A stretch of 64,000 nucleotides of DNA from Egibacter rhizosphaerae. Its GTDB lineage: Bacteria > Actinomycetota > Nitriliruptoria > Euzebyales > Egibacteraceae. Under the pieces are notes generated by a model that worked only from the letters and a program-made list of their open reading frames with translations, ran no database searches and had not been told where the DNA came from. The stretch covers positions 806,001-870,000 of the forward strand of contig NZ_CP036402.1 of assembly GCF_004322855.1 (NCBI RefSeq), read 5' to 3'. A program made the position numbers and the translations under genes. Below, piece by piece: positions 54,763 through 64,000 of this stretch (positions within the stretch are counted from its first letter, which is position 1; every line of letters begins with the position of its first letter).

Positions 54763-54799
54763 TTACTGTCGCAACAGTAATTTACTTGCACGCCAGTAA
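54763..54799. promoter_or_regulatory. Tandem TetR-type operators, copy B
   Basis: TTACTGTCGCAACAGTAA (perfect six-base arms) and TTACTTGCACGCCAGTAA, one base apart, 49 bases before the exporter ATPase. The following leader (GATATCGG, then GGGGACCTGAGGAGGCAGCC) also recurs in degraded form after copy A. Confidence 0.8.
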
Positions 54800-54847
54800 G
54801 ATATCGGCTAAGGTCGCAGGATCGGAGGGGACCTGAGGAGGCAGCCC

Positions 54848-55762
54848 ATGGACACGGTGATCGCCGTCGACGGACTGGTGAAGGACTTCGGCCGCACTCG
54901 GGCGCTGGACGGCGTCGACCTGCGCGTCGAGCGGGGGGAGGTGCACGGGTTCCTCGGTCCGAACGGTGCGGGCAAGTCGACGACCATCCGCGTCCTGTTG
55001 GGGTTGCTGCGGGCGGACCAGGGCGCCGTGCGGGTCTTCGACGGCGATCCGTGGGCCGACGCGGTCTCGCTGCACAGTCGGCTGGCGTACGTGCCCGGCG
55101 ACGTGGAGCTGTGGCCAGGCCTGACGGGCGGAGAGGCCATCGACGTGTTCGCCCGGCTGCGTGGGGGCGTGGACCGACGGCGCCGCGACGAGCTGTGCGA
55201 ACGCTTCGACCTCGATCCGACGAAGAAGGCGCGCACCTACTCCAAGGGCAACCGCCAGAAGGTGGCCATCGTGGCGGCCCTGGCCAGCGACGTCGAACTG
55301 TTCGTGCTCGACGAGCCCACGGCAGGGCTGGACCCGCTGATGGAGGCGGTCTTCGCCGAAACGATCGACGAGGTGCGGGCCGCCGGAGCGACGGTGCTGC
55401 TGTCGAGCCACCTCCTCGGCCAGGTCGAGCGGCTGTGCAGTGCCGTGTCGATCATCCGGGGCGGCCGGATCGTCGAAGCCGGAACGCTCGATCAGCTGCG
55501 CCACCTGACACGCACGGCGGTGACCGCCGAGACGCGGGATGGCGTCGACGGCCTCGGCGAGCTCCCAGGTGTCCACGACCTGCAGGTCGAAGGCCACCGT
55601 CTGGCCTTCGATGTCGACAGCGAACACCTCGACCAGGCCATCGGGCGGCTGCACGAGCTCGGTATCCGCAGCCTCACCAGCCATCCCCCGACCCTCGAGC
55701 AGCTGTTCATGCGCCACTACGAGCACGACCTCGCTCGCGCGACCAAGGGGGACCGGCCGTGA
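54848..55762 (+). CDS. Multidrug-type ABC exporter ATPase
   Basis: A 304-residue ATPase with Walker [11 protein letters not shown], a degenerate signature region [15 protein letters not shown], Walker [14 protein letters not shown] and H-loop SSH. The C-terminal 80 residues match the extension seen in drug and polyketide exporter ATPases. It is placed under the tandem TetR-type operators and is coupled to the permease by a GTGA overlap. It likely exports a hydrophobic compound sensed by TetR. Confidence 0.9.
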   Translation: MDTVIAVDGLVKDFGRTRALDGVDLRVERGEVHGFLGPNGAGKSTTIRVLLGLLRADQGAVRVFDGDPWADAVSLHSRLAYVPGDVELWPGLTGGEAIDVFARLRGGVDRRRRDELCERFDLDPTKKARTYSKGNRQKVAIVAALASDVELFVLDEPTAGLDPLMEAVFAETIDEVRAAGATVLLSSHLLGQVERLCSAVSIIRGGRIVEAGTLDQLRHLTRTAVTAETRDGVDGLGELPGVHDLQVEGHRLAFDVDSEHLDQAIGRLHELGIRSLTSHPPTLEQLFMRHYEHDLARATKGDRP

Positions 55763-57429
55763 GCCACTCGACCGTGAACCCAGGCAGCGCACCTGCGAGC
55801 GTGTCCGCGCCCTCCGCGGGCCCTCGCGGCGGATCGTTCGCCGGCACCCGCGCCCTCGCGCGCCTCGTCCTGCGGCGCGACCGCATCCGCATCCCGGCCT
55901 GGACCGTCGGCATCGTCGGGTTCGTCACGGCCTCGGCCGCGAGCGTGCCCGAGGTGTACCCGACCGCCGCGGAGCTCGAGGCACGAGGCGAGTTCGTGCG
56001 CAGCCCCGTGCTGACGATCTTCTCCGGACCCGGCTACGGCGCCGAGGACTACACCGTCGGCGCGATGGTCGCCAACGAGTACATGATCTACGGCGCGGTC
56101 GCCCTCGCGCTGATGAGCATCCTCATGGTCGTTCGTCACACCCGCGCCGAGGAGGAGTCGGGGCGTGCCGAGCTGGTCCGTGCGGCGGTGGTGGGCCGCC
56201 ATGCGGCCCTGACGGCGGCGCTCGCCGTGACCGTGGGCGTCAACCTGCTGATCGGCGCACTGACCGCGCTCGCCCTGGCGGCCAGCCTCGCCGAGCTCTC
56301 GACCGTTGGCTCGTGGGCCCTCGGCCTGTCGATGGCCGCAGCCGGCATCGCGTTCGCGGGGGTGGCCGGGGTGGCAGCTCAGCTCACCGAGCACGCACGC
56401 GGCGCGATCGGGATCGGCGTGGCGACGCTCGGAGTCTCGTTCGTGCTGCGAGCCGCGGGTGACATCGGCGACGACCGGGTGTTGTCGTGGGCCTCGCCGA
56501 TCGGGTGGGCGCAGTCCACCCGCGCCTACGTCGACGAACGCTGGTGGCCGTTGCTGCTGGCGGTCGCGTTCGCTGTGCTGTTGACGGCAGCGGCCTACGC
56601 ACTGGAGAACCGCCGCGACGTCACCGCCGGGTTGTTCCCCCCACGCCCTGGTCCCGCGCAGGCGTCGAGGCGGCTGGCGACCCCAAGTGGCCTCGCCCTG
56701 CGACTGCAGCGGACCCAGCTGGCCGCTTGGGGCGTCGGACTGGTGGCGTTCGGGGCGATATTCGGTTCCCTGGTCGGCGAGGTCGAGGTGTTCCTCGAGG
56801 AGGCCCCCGAGCTGCAGGAGTTCTTCGGCGCCGCCGAGGATGGCGCGTTGACCCAGGCGTTCCTCAGCATCGTGATGTCGCTGCTCGGCTTGCTCGCCAC
56901 TGGCTACGCGCTCGCCGCGGCGTCTCGGCTGCGCAGCGAGGAGACCGCCGGCCGTGCGGAACCGCTGCTCGCAACGGCGATCACCCGCTGGCGCTGGGCC
57001 AGCGGGCACCTCACCGTCGCGATGATCGGTGGCGCTGCCGTCCTGCTCGCAACCGCAACCGCCATGGGCATCGTCGCCGGGATCCAGCTGGGCGACGCCT
57101 CGTGGGTGCCCTCGATGCTCGGCGCTGGACTCGCCCTCGTTCCCGCCATGTGGCTCATCGTTGGCGCCACCGTGGCGCTGTACGGGCTGGCACCTCGCCT
57201 CGCCCCCCTCGGCTGGGCCGTCCTCGGCTACGCCGCCATCGTCGCCTTCATGGCAGACCCGCTGGACCTGCCCGACGGCGCCCGTGCCCTCTCCCCCTTC
57301 CACCACGTACCAGAGCTACCCGGCGGCGACGTCGAAGTCACCGCGCTGCTCGTCCTCACGACCATCGCAGCCGCGCTCGTCCTATTCGGTCGAGCCGCCT
57401 TGCGACGGCGCGACATCAACGTCACCTAG
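55759..57429 (+). CDS. ABC exporter permease, polyketide/multidrug type
   Basis: A 556-residue protein with about twelve helices, a fused double permease. The first half includes [35 protein letters not shown] and the ETAGR-like [17 protein letters not shown]; the second repeats the pattern ([28 protein letters not shown]). This matches the exporter permeases that pair with such ATPases in actinobacteria. The GTG start overlaps the ATPase stop. Confidence 0.9.
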   Translation: MSHSTVNPGSAPASVSAPSAGPRGGSFAGTRALARLVLRRDRIRIPAWTVGIVGFVTASAASVPEVYPTAAELEARGEFVRSPVLTIFSGPGYGAEDYTVGAMVANEYMIYGAVALALMSILMVVRHTRAEEESGRAELVRAAVVGRHAALTAALAVTVGVNLLIGALTALALAASLAELSTVGSWALGLSMAAAGIAFAGVAGVAAQLTEHARGAIGIGVATLGVSFVLRAAGDIGDDRVLSWASPIGWAQSTRAYVDERWWPLLLAVAFAVLLTAAAYALENRRDVTAGLFPPRPGPAQASRRLATPSGLALRLQRTQLAAWGVGLVAFGAIFGSLVGEVEVFLEEAPELQEFFGAAEDGALTQAFLSIVMSLLGLLATGYALAAASRLRSEETAGRAEPLLATAITRWRWASGHLTVAMIGGAAVLLATATAMGIVAGIQLGDASWVPSMLGAGLALVPAMWLIVGATVALYGLAPRLAPLGWAVLGYAAIVAFMADPLDLPDGARALSPFHHVPELPGGDVEVTALLVLTTIAAALVLFGRAALRRRDINVT

Positions 57430-57522
57430 AGCCGACCACAGACCTTGTTCGAGCCGGTGGGGTCCTCGGCAGAGGACGCCCGCCGCGTTGCCCAGCAGCG
57501 ACGCGCCCGGCCCACTCGCCCG

Positions 57523-58569
57523 TCAGCTCGGCGTCGGGTGCTCGGCGGTCAGCGGTGGCGTGCTGTCACGCAGGACGACCTCGCCCGCCACCCGGCGCAC
57601 GCGGGGCCGTTCGGAGGGCTCCTCGACGGCGAGGCGGAGCGCCTCTGCTCCGATGTGCTGAAGGGGGAGCCGCACGGTGGTGAGCCCGGGCGTGATGTCG
57701 CGCAGCGTCGCGATGTCGTCGAAGCCCGCCACCCCGATGCCGTCCGGGGGCACGCGGTCGACCTCGCGCAGCGCGGCCAGGGCACCAACCGCCATCACGT
57801 CGTTGACAGCGAAGACGCAGGTGACCGTCGGGTCGAGCTCGAGGAGGCGGTGCATCGCTCGGTAACCGCCGTCGCGCGTGAACTCGTCCTCGACCACCCG
57901 CTCGGGCGGGACCGGCGCCCCCAGCTGCGCCAGTTCGGTGCGGAAGCCGGCGGTCCGGTCGCGCGAGGTGATCAGCCGCGGAGCGGTGGCCAGGACGGCG
58001 AAGCGTCGATGGCCCAGCCCGTGGAGCTCTCGCGCGAGCGCTCGTGCGCCGGCGCGGTTCTCCACCTGCACAGTGTCGACGGGCAACCGCTTCTGGCTGA
58101 CCAGCACCGCCCGACCGCCGGTCTCCTCGTAGGCGGCGAGCTCCTCGCCGAGTCGGTCGAGCAGCTCGCGGTCGTCGAGCCGGCTCCCGGCCAGCACGAG
58201 CGCGCGAGCCCGCTGCATGCGCAGCATCCGCACGTACTCGAACTCTTGCTCGGGGTCGCGGTCGGTGGCGGCAACGGTCACGACGAGCTGGTGGGAGGCC
58301 GCCTCGGCCATGAGGCCCTTGGCGATGGACGAGAAGTAGGGGTCGGCGATGTCGTGGACGACGAGGCCGGCAACCGAGGTCTGGCCTCGCGCGACCGCTT
58401 GCGCGTGGCTGTTCGGCGTGTAGTTGAGCGACCGCGCGGCCATCCAGACGCGCTGCTCGAGCTCAGGGCGCACCCGCCGGTCGCGGCTGCCGTTGAGCGC
58501 TCGCGAGGCCGTGGCGATGGACACCCCCGCAGCCTGCGCCACGTCGAGCAGTGTGGTCGAGGTCGCCAC
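57523..58569 (-). CDS. LacI-family regulator of the right-end cluster
   Basis: A 348-residue repressor. The helix-turn-helix is TTLLDVAQAAGVSIATASRALNGS, followed by the hinge and the sugar-binding-protein-like domain (VAGLVVHDIADPYFSSIAKGLMAEA ... GIGVAGFDDIATLRDITPGLTTV). The GTG 58569 start is divergent from the ABC importer operon. It should respond to the substrate of that operon. Confidence 0.9.
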   Translation of the reverse strand: MATSTTLLDVAQAAGVSIATASRALNGSRDRRVRPELEQRVWMAARSLNYTPNSHAQAVARGQTSVAGLVVHDIADPYFSSIAKGLMAEAASHQLVVTVAATDRDPEQEFEYVRMLRMQRARALVLAGSRLDDRELLDRLGEELAAYEETGGRAVLVSQKRLPVDTVQVENRAGARALARELHGLGHRRFAVLATAPRLITSRDRTAGFRTELAQLGAPVPPERVVEDEFTRDGGYRAMHRLLELDPTVTCVFAVNDVMAVGALAALREVDRVPPDGIGVAGFDDIATLRDITPGLTTVRLPLQHIGAEALRLAVEEPSERPRVRRVAGEVVLRDSTPPLTAEHPTPS

Positions 58570-58651
58570 GTCGCTCGCCTCCTCTCAGTACCGGGCCGGG
58601 CGCTGGGGCCATCGCGCGCGTGCCCACTGACCAGGCTAGATCACCCGACAG

Positions 58652-58667
58652 TGGAAAGCGTCTACCA
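58652..58667. promoter_or_regulatory. Candidate LacI operator before the right-end cluster
   Basis: TGGAAAGCGTCTACCA has the LacI-family shape: outer TGG/CCA arms and a central CG-containing core. It lies in the 241-base divergent gap between the regulator and the importer operon. The match is imperfect. Confidence 0.4.
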
Positions 58668-58810
58668 GTTGTATGGGCCCCACCCCTTGTGTCCTTCCTC
58701 CTGAGCCCCTACCGTCCGCGGTAAGCCCTTACCAAAAGGTTGGTCAACGCGGTGCCGCGCAGCGCCCGGCCCGCCGCGGACGAAGGGCTCGAGCCGACAA
58801 GGAGGCGAAG

Positions 58811-59887
58811 ATGCAGCGCTCCCGCAGACAAGCCCTCCTGGCGACCCTCCTGGGTCTCCTCGCGATGATGCTCGTGGCATGTGCGGAGGACGCCGGCGAC
58901 GAGGTGGGAGCCGACGCCGACCCCGACGACGCCGAGGCTGACGACGCTCCCGACGACGCTCCCGACGACGCCGATGCGACGGAGGGCGAGCTCACCGAGG
59001 TCGAGCTCGTGGCCTTCGAGCCACCCTCCCTGGGTGCGTTCCTGCCGGCGGTCATCGAGGCGCAGGGCTTCGACGAGCAGCACGGCCTAGACCTCGACTT
59101 CGTGGAGCGCCCCCCGGGGCCCTACAACACCGAGTTCGGCGCCGGGCAGTTCGACGTCGGGGCGAGCGGCTCGCTGATGAGCGAGGCCGTGCGCGTGACC
59201 GAAGGCGTCGATGTCGTCTACCTGTTCAACGTCTTCGACTACTGGGCGACGGTCGTGGCCACCACCGACGAGATCCAGGAGCTGCCCGACATCGAGGGCG
59301 GCACGCTGGCCGGAGCGACGGTCGCGACGAGTTGGGCGATGTTCGAGTGGTTCGCCCAGGAGGAGGGCCTCGACCTCGACGAGACCGAGGTCCAGGACGT
59401 CGACACCGGTGGGCTGGGGACCCAGGCCCAGACCGGCCGCAGCGACGCGGTGCAGATGTGGGAGCCAGGCTTCACGACGCTCATGGCCGACGACCCGGAG
59501 GGTGTGCACGAGGTCGGCATCCCGATCGAGCTCTGGGAGGAGGAGTTCGGCTTCGACGAGATCCCCTACCTCGGTGTCGCCGCCCACCAGGACTGGGTCG
59601 ACGAGAACGAGGAGATCATCCCCGACCTGCGCGCGGTCTACGAGGACGCGGCCGACTGGAGCCTCGACAACCCCGCGGAGGCGGCCGAGATCATCGCCGA
59701 CACGATCGAAGGCGGTGACGCCGAGGCGCTCACGGGCCTCCTCGAGGACAACGACCGGCTCGGGCTCAACGTCCAGCCCGCCCACGAGGTCGCCGACGGC
59801 ATCCGCGCGGTCTTCGACGCGGGCGTCGAGATCGGCTACTTCGAGGAGCCGCCGTCCGACGACGTCATCTACGAGGGGGCCGAATGA
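58811..59887 (+). CDS. ABC importer substrate-binding lipoprotein, Tau/Ssu/NMT1 type
   Basis: A 358-residue lipoprotein with lipobox MMLVAC and a highly acidic linker (DADPDDAEADDAPDDAPDD). The binding domain follows: LGAFLPAVIEAQGFDEQHGLDLDFVERP, then FGAGQFDVGASGSLMSEAVRV and VVATTDEIQELPDIEGGTLAG. This fold usually binds sulfonates, pyrimidine precursors or aromatics. Its place in a LacI/Gfo-Idh cluster suggests a sugar-like or polyol ligand instead, which is uncommon for the family. GGAGG precedes ATG 58811. Confidence 0.88.
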   Translation: MQRSRRQALLATLLGLLAMMLVACAEDAGDEVGADADPDDAEADDAPDDAPDDADATEGELTEVELVAFEPPSLGAFLPAVIEAQGFDEQHGLDLDFVERPPGPYNTEFGAGQFDVGASGSLMSEAVRVTEGVDVVYLFNVFDYWATVVATTDEIQELPDIEGGTLAGATVATSWAMFEWFAQEEGLDLDETEVQDVDTGGLGTQAQTGRSDAVQMWEPGFTTLMADDPEGVHEVGIPIELWEEEFGFDEIPYLGVAAHQDWVDENEEIIPDLRAVYEDAADWSLDNPAEAAEIIADTIEGGDAEALTGLLEDNDRLGLNVQPAHEVADGIRAVFDAGVEIGYFEEPPSDDVIYEGAE

Positions 59888-60774
59888 GCCTCGACGCGGC
59901 CTCGGGCACGCTCGCCTCCCCGCGGACGTGGTGGCAGCGGGTGCGCAACGGCGCACCCGTCGAGGCCGTGGCCTCGGTGGGTGCCCTGCTGGTGGCGTGG
60001 GTGATCGTCGCCGAATTCACCCCGCCGTACATCCTCCCGCAGATCACCGTCGTACTCGCCGACGTGCGCAACATCCTCTTCGAGCTCGAGTCCCTGGACC
60101 ACGTGGTGCGGACGCTGGTCCGCATCCTCGCGGGGCTCGCTGCCGCGTTCGTCATCGGCACGGGCCTGGGGCTAGCGATGGGGCGGCTGCGCCGCCTCGA
60201 CCGCGCGCTCATGCCCCCGTTGCAGATGATCCAGGGCATTCCGTCCTTGAGTTGGGTGATCATCGCCATCATCTGGTTCCAGACCGTCGAGCTGAGGATC
60301 TGGTTCATCGTGCTGATGGTCACGCTGCCGGGGTTCGTGTTCCAAGCGCTCGACTCGTACCGCGCTGTGCCCCGGGAGCTGCGGGACATGGCACGCTCGC
60401 TGCGGCCGCGCCGCCTGGACCTGTTCCGGACGGTGACGTTGCCGGCGATCGTGCCCGACCTGCTCACCGCGTGGAAGGTCAACCTCGGTCTCGGCACCCG
60501 CGTCGTGCTCGTGGCCGAGCTGGTCGGCGCTGCGATCGGCGTCGGCTACCAGCTGCGCACGAGCGAGCAGATGTTCGACATGTCCGGGGTCATGGCGTGG
60601 ACCGCCGTGCTCGTGCTGTTCGTCCTGCTGGTGCAGAGCGTGATCTCGCGCATCGAGCGTCACCTGTTGCGATACCGCCAGCAGGGTGAGGACCAGCAAG
60701 CAGCACCACCGCCGGAGCAGACCCAGCAGCCGGCGGCAGTCAGCGGCGAGGGCGCTGGGGGTGCCGATCGATGA
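59884..60774 (+). CDS. ABC importer permease, TauC/SsuC type
   Basis: A 296-residue permease. Helix VASVGALLVAWVIVAEF lies near the start. The ATPase-contact loop reads VPRELRDMARSLRPRRLDLFRTVTLPAIVPDLLTAWKVN, and LVAELVGAAIGVGYQL is typical of the TauC/SsuC family. It overlaps the genes on both sides by ATGA junctions. A Gln/Pro-rich C-terminal tail of about 35 residues is unusual. Confidence 0.9.
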   Translation: MSLDAASGTLASPRTWWQRVRNGAPVEAVASVGALLVAWVIVAEFTPPYILPQITVVLADVRNILFELESLDHVVRTLVRILAGLAAAFVIGTGLGLAMGRLRRLDRALMPPLQMIQGIPSLSWVIIAIIWFQTVELRIWFIVLMVTLPGFVFQALDSYRAVPRELRDMARSLRPRRLDLFRTVTLPAIVPDLLTAWKVNLGLGTRVVLVAELVGAAIGVGYQLRTSEQMFDMSGVMAWTAVLVLFVLLVQSVISRIERHLLRYRQQGEDQQAAPPPEQTQQPAAVSGEGAGGADR

Positions 60775-61595
60775 CCGAGCTCACACGTGAGGGAGACGTG
60801 ATGCCCCAGAACGCCACTCCGGCCGGGGGCGACGCCGCGCCCGCGGACACCGTCATCGCGTTCGAGGGCGCGGAGAAGCGGTTCCCCTCCAAGGAGGGCG
60901 CGCCGGTCACCGCGCTCAAGGGATTGGACCTCAGCGTCGCGTCCGGCGAGATGGTCGCCATCGTCGGCCAGACCGGGTGTGGCAAGTCCACGGCGTTCAA
61001 CCTGCTGCTCGGCTTGTACGAGCCGACCTCCGGGCGAGTGACCGTCGCGGGCTGCAACCCCTACGCGCAGTTCCAGGACCTCAAGGGCCGTATCGCGGTC
61101 GTGTTCCAGGATGACCGCCTCCTGCCGTGGCGAACCGCCGAGCAGAACGTCGCGCTCGGCCTCGAGTACCAGGGGCTCGGTAAGTCCGAGCGCCTGGAGA
61201 TCGCTCGCACGTGGCTGGGTCGGCTCGGCCTCGAGGGCCGGGAGAGCGCGTACCCGCACCAGCTGTCAGGCGGGATGCGCCAGCGCGTGGGCATCGCGCG
61301 CTGTTTCGCGTTGAACCCCGACATCATCCTGTGCGACGAGTCGTTCAGCCGCCTCGACGAGTTGACCGCCGAGCGCCTACGCGGCGAGTTCGTGAACCTG
61401 GTCAAGGACGAGGGAAAGACCGGCGTGTTCATCACCCACTCGATCGAGGAGGCGCTGTCCATCGGCGACCGCGTCGTGGTGTTCCGCGCACCGGGGCACG
61501 TGGCCGCCGAGTTCACCATCCCGGCAGGACTCGAGTCCGCTGAGCTCGGCAGCTACCGCCAGCGGATCCGCGAGGCGATGGCAACCGCGCCCTGA
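60771..61595 (+). CDS. ABC importer ATPase, TauB/SsuB type
   Basis: A 274-residue ATPase with Walker A GQTGCGKST, Q-loop FQDDRLLPWRTAEQN (the LLPW stretch is typical of this family), signature LSGGMRQRVGIARCF, Walker B IILCDESFSRLD and H-loop THS. In Walker B the usual DEP is DES. The N-terminus may start at 60771 or at ATG 60801. Confidence 0.9.
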   Translation: MTELTREGDVMPQNATPAGGDAAPADTVIAFEGAEKRFPSKEGAPVTALKGLDLSVASGEMVAIVGQTGCGKSTAFNLLLGLYEPTSGRVTVAGCNPYAQFQDLKGRIAVVFQDDRLLPWRTAEQNVALGLEYQGLGKSERLEIARTWLGRLGLEGRESAYPHQLSGGMRQRVGIARCFALNPDIILCDESFSRLDELTAERLRGEFVNLVKDEGKTGVFITHSIEEALSIGDRVVVFRAPGHVAAEFTIPAGLESAELGSYRQRIREAMATAP

Positions 61596-61773
61596 CCCCA
61601 CACGGCGCCCCGTGCCGCCCTCACGACGGGCTTCCCCGACCCAGCCGCCGTTCAGGGCCGCGGGGAGTGGAGCCAGCCCTCAGGCAGGGACCTCAGGCGG
61701 GGATCGGGGTCAGGAACCAGCACACGAACGCTCGTCGGCGCCCGTGGGCCCGAGAGAGGAACCGAGGTGAGCA

Positions 61774-62943
61774 ATGGCAGAGCAAGTACTGGGTGTGGTC
61801 ATGAACGGGGTGACCGGACGGATGGGGTACCGCCAGCACCTCGTGCGGTCGGTGCTCGCGATCCGCGAGCAAGGCGGCGTGCAGCTGTCGGACGGGCGGC
61901 GCGTCCAGCTCGAGCCGATCCTCGTGGGGCGACGCGAGGCCAAGCTCCGCGAGCTCGCCGCCGAGCACGGCCTCCAGCGGTGGACCACCGACCTCGACGA
62001 GGCGCTGCGGATCGCCCCGACCATCGGTGACGGTGACCCGGCGGTCTACTTCGACGCCCAGGTGACCCAGGCGCGGCAGCCGGCGATCCTGGCCGCCCTC
62101 GACGCCGGCTTGCACGTCTACACCGAGAAGCCGATCGCCGAGACGGTCGAGGGTTCGGTCGAGCTCGCGCGCGCGGCCCGCAAGGCCGGGGTCACGCACG
62201 GGGTGGTCCACGACAAGCTCTACCTGCCGGGGCTCACGAAGCTTTCCCGCGTGGTCGACAGCGGCTTCTTCGGGCGCGTGCTGTCGGTGCGGGGGGAGTT
62301 CGGCTACTGGGTGTTCGAGGGCGACTGGCAGCCCGCGCAGCGCCCGAGCTGGAACTACCGCGCCGAGGACGGCGGCGGCGTCGTCGTCGACATGTTCCCA
62401 CACTGGAGTTACGTCCTCGAGAACCTCATCGGGCGGGTCGAGGCGGTCACCGCGAAGGCCGTGACGCACATCCCCGAGCGCTGGGACGAGCAGGGCCGCC
62501 GCTACACCGCCTCGGCCGACGACGCCGCCTACGCGATCCTCGAGCTCGAGGGCGGGGTGATCGCCCAGATCAACTCGTCCTGGGCGGTTCGTCTCTACCG
62601 TGACGAGCTGGTCGAGTTCCAGGTCGACGGGGTGCACGGCAGCGCGGTCGCCGGGCTGTTCGGATGCCGCACCCAGGATCGGGCCAACACGCCCAAGCCG
62701 GTGTGGGACCCCGACGTGCCGACGTCGCACCGCTTCCGCGACCAGTGGCTCGACGTCCCTGACAACACGGCCTTCGACAACGGGTTCAAGCAGCAGTGGG
62801 AGGCCTTCGTCCGCGACGTCGCCGACGGCGCTGCGCATCAGTACGACTTCGTCTCCGGCGTACGCGGCAACCAACTGGCCGCCGCGGGCCTGGCGTCGTC
62901 GCGTGAGGGCAGCCGCGTTGCCCTGGAGGAGATCCACCCATGA
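61774..62943 (+). CDS. Gfo/Idh/MocA-family oxidoreductase
   Basis: A 389-residue NAD(P)-dependent dehydrogenase. The N-terminal dinucleotide loop reads VMNGVTGRMGYR, different from the usual GxGxxG. The family motif TEKPIAE is intact and supplies the catalytic Lys. The C-terminal domain includes VVDMFPHWSYVLENLIGRVEAVTAKAV. Members oxidise sugars, inositols or their derivatives. It lies between the importer and the DUF993 gene, whose start overlaps its stop. Confidence 0.9.
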   Translation: MAEQVLGVVMNGVTGRMGYRQHLVRSVLAIREQGGVQLSDGRRVQLEPILVGRREAKLRELAAEHGLQRWTTDLDEALRIAPTIGDGDPAVYFDAQVTQARQPAILAALDAGLHVYTEKPIAETVEGSVELARAARKAGVTHGVVHDKLYLPGLTKLSRVVDSGFFGRVLSVRGEFGYWVFEGDWQPAQRPSWNYRAEDGGGVVVDMFPHWSYVLENLIGRVEAVTAKAVTHIPERWDEQGRRYTASADDAAYAILELEGGVIAQINSSWAVRLYRDELVEFQVDGVHGSAVAGLFGCRTQDRANTPKPVWDPDVPTSHRFRDQWLDVPDNTAFDNGFKQQWEAFVRDVADGAAHQYDFVSGVRGNQLAAAGLASSREGSRVALEEIHP

Positions 62944-64000
62944 GCACCAGTGTCCGCCTGCGCCGACCCGACGGCTCGACGTACGTGCGCGAGCTGCACG
63001 ACCCCCCGGTCTGGCCGCAGCCGACGCGGCCGATCGCCAGTCGCGTCGCGTATGCGGCGGTTCCGGTCATGGCCGCGCCCGCCGGCGCCAACGCCCTCGG
63101 CGCCACCGCCGAGCTCGACTGGGAGGCCACGCTCGCGGTCCGCCGCGAGATCTGGGCCTACGGGCTCGGTGTCGCCGAGGCGATGGACACCGCCCAACGC
63201 GGCATGGGCTTGGACTGGGCCACCACCGAGGAGCTGATCCGCCGCAGCAGCGCCGAGGCCGCGGCGGTGGGTGGTCGGATCGCGGCCGGGGCGGGCACCG
63301 ACCACCTCAGCGGCGCCGCGACGGTGGGTGAGGTCGTCGCCGGCTACGAGCACCAACTCGAGGTCGTCGAGCGGGCCGGCGCCCGGCCCATCCTCATGGC
63401 CAGCCGCCACCTCGCCGCGCTCGCCCGAGGTCCGGGCGACTACGCCGAGGTGTACGGCAAGCTGCTGGCCCAGGTACGGCGCCCGGCCATTCTGCACTGG
63501 CTCGGGGCGCCATTCGATCCAGCTCTGGCGGGCTACTGGGGCAGCGCGGACCTCGACGAGGCCTCCGAGGCCTTCCTCGAGATCGTCAACGCCCACGCCG
63601 ACGTCGTCGAGGGTGTGAAGATCTCGTTGCTCGACGCCGATCGCGAGGTCGCCCTGCGGGAACGGCTACCGGCGGGCGTGGCGATGTACACCGGCGACGA
63701 CTTCAACTACCCGACGCTCATCCGAGGCGACCAGCGCAGCTACAGCGACGCGCTGTTGGGGATCTTCGCCGGGATCGCCCCCGCGGCGTCGGCGGCGCTG
63801 CAGGCGCTCGACGCAGGCGACGTCGAGGGGTTCGACGCCGCGTTCGCGCCGACGGTGCCGTTGGCCCGCCACGTGTTCGCCTCGCCCACCTACTACTACA
63901 AGACCGGCTTGGGCTTCCTCGCGTGGCTTCGGGGCCAGCAACCGGGGTTCACGATGGTCGGCGGCCTGCAGGGAGGGCGGAGCGTCCCCCACCTCGTCCG
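62940..64000 (+). CDS. DUF993 (dihydrodipicolinate-synthase-like) protein, cut by the right edge
   Basis: The first 353 codons of a DUF993 protein. TIM-barrel-like segments are visible (WEATLAVRREIWAYGLGVAEAMDTAQRGMGLDW, RPILMASRHLAALARGP, VVEGVKISLLDADRE). It is described in databases as dihydrodipicolinate-synthase-like. In VEGVKISLLD the Lys could serve for Schiff-base chemistry. It is coupled by ATGA to the oxidoreductase gene. It probably cleaves or dehydrates the oxidised product. Confidence 0.85.
   Translation, partial: MSTSVRLRRPDGSTYVRELHDPPVWPQPTRPIASRVAYAAVPVMAAPAGANALGATAELDWEATLAVRREIWAYGLGVAEAMDTAQRGMGLDWATTEELIRRSSAEAAAVGGRIAAGAGTDHLSGAATVGEVVAGYEHQLEVVERAGARPILMASRHLAALARGPGDYAEVYGKLLAQVRRPAILHWLGAPFDPALAGYWGSADLDEASEAFLEIVNAHADVVEGVKISLLDADREVALRERLPAGVAMYTGDDFNYPTLIRGDQRSYSDALLGIFAGIAPAASAALQALDAGDVEGFDAAFAPTVPLARHVFASPTYYYKTGLGFLAWLRGQQPGFTMVGGLQGGRSVPHLV

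Overview
This window looks like chromosomal DNA of a high-GC actinobacterium. It has dense genes, many GTG starts, strong GGAGG-type ribosome binding sites and the actinobacterial order prfB-ftsE-ftsX-(M23 peptidase)-ctp-smpB-ssrA, plus a DtxR/IdeR-type regulator. Several exported proteins are very acidic (binding proteins, the GDPD-PLD enzyme). That fits a salt- or alkali-adapted member of a deep group such as Nitriliruptoria, but this placement is inference.

Layout. 1-1144: an MFS exporter fragment and an exported rhodanese. 1391-13606: a probable glycerophosphodiester uptake and degradation locus. It holds an exported GDPD fused to a PLD-like domain (frameshifted in this assembly), a TIM-barrel isomerase, a Ugp-like ABC importer (two permeases, a binding lipoprotein and an ATPase), a LacI regulator, a NagD-type HAD phosphatase and a cytoplasmic GDPD. 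An IS630-type element sits between lacI and the importer. Three AT-rich motifs sharing a CGAT core lie before the GDPD-PLD gene, the importer and the lacI/HAD pair, and suggest one LacI regulon. 13691-16251: a TPP riboswitch controlling tenA, then a convergent thiI whose C-terminal rhodanese domain lacks its cysteine. 16410-23772: an acyl-CoA synthetase (PrpE-like), a coiled-coil lipoprotein, the TldD/TldE pair, and an ECF sigma factor with a partner protein.

23773-29253 is a gene-poor accessory stretch. It holds strong hairpins, a possible orphan small RNA, a small membrane protein and an ECF sigma gene split by a second IS630-type element. The sigma gene carries a separate frameshift and is followed by its intact membrane-anchored partner. 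An imperfect direct repeat brackets this stretch and ends at the 3' end of tmRNA. 29254-37152 is the conserved core: ssrA, smpB, ctp, an intradiol dioxygenase, an M23 peptidase, ftsX, ftsE, and prfB with its programmed +1 frameshift. 37392-52611 carries mixed housekeeping genes: IdeR-like, NUDIX, a UppP-like protein with an altered motif, an acyltransferase, an aminotransferase, SufE plus sulfurtransferase, TypA, an alkylation-repair HEAT protein, an AGE epimerase, an ApgM-type mutase and a BAAT-like hydrolase.

52318-57429 is a regulator-rich stretch. It has a MerR/thioredoxin-like divergent pair with a dyad operator, and a TetR gene with tandem operators. The same operators and part of the leader occur again before an intact drug-type ABC exporter. 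Between them lies the wreck of another ABC exporter. 57523-64000 is a LacI-controlled catabolic cluster: a Tau/Ssu-type ABC importer, a Gfo/Idh/MocA oxidoreductase and a DUF993 protein that runs off the window. Its substrate is unknown. I see no CRISPR arrays, canonical tRNAs or rRNAs.
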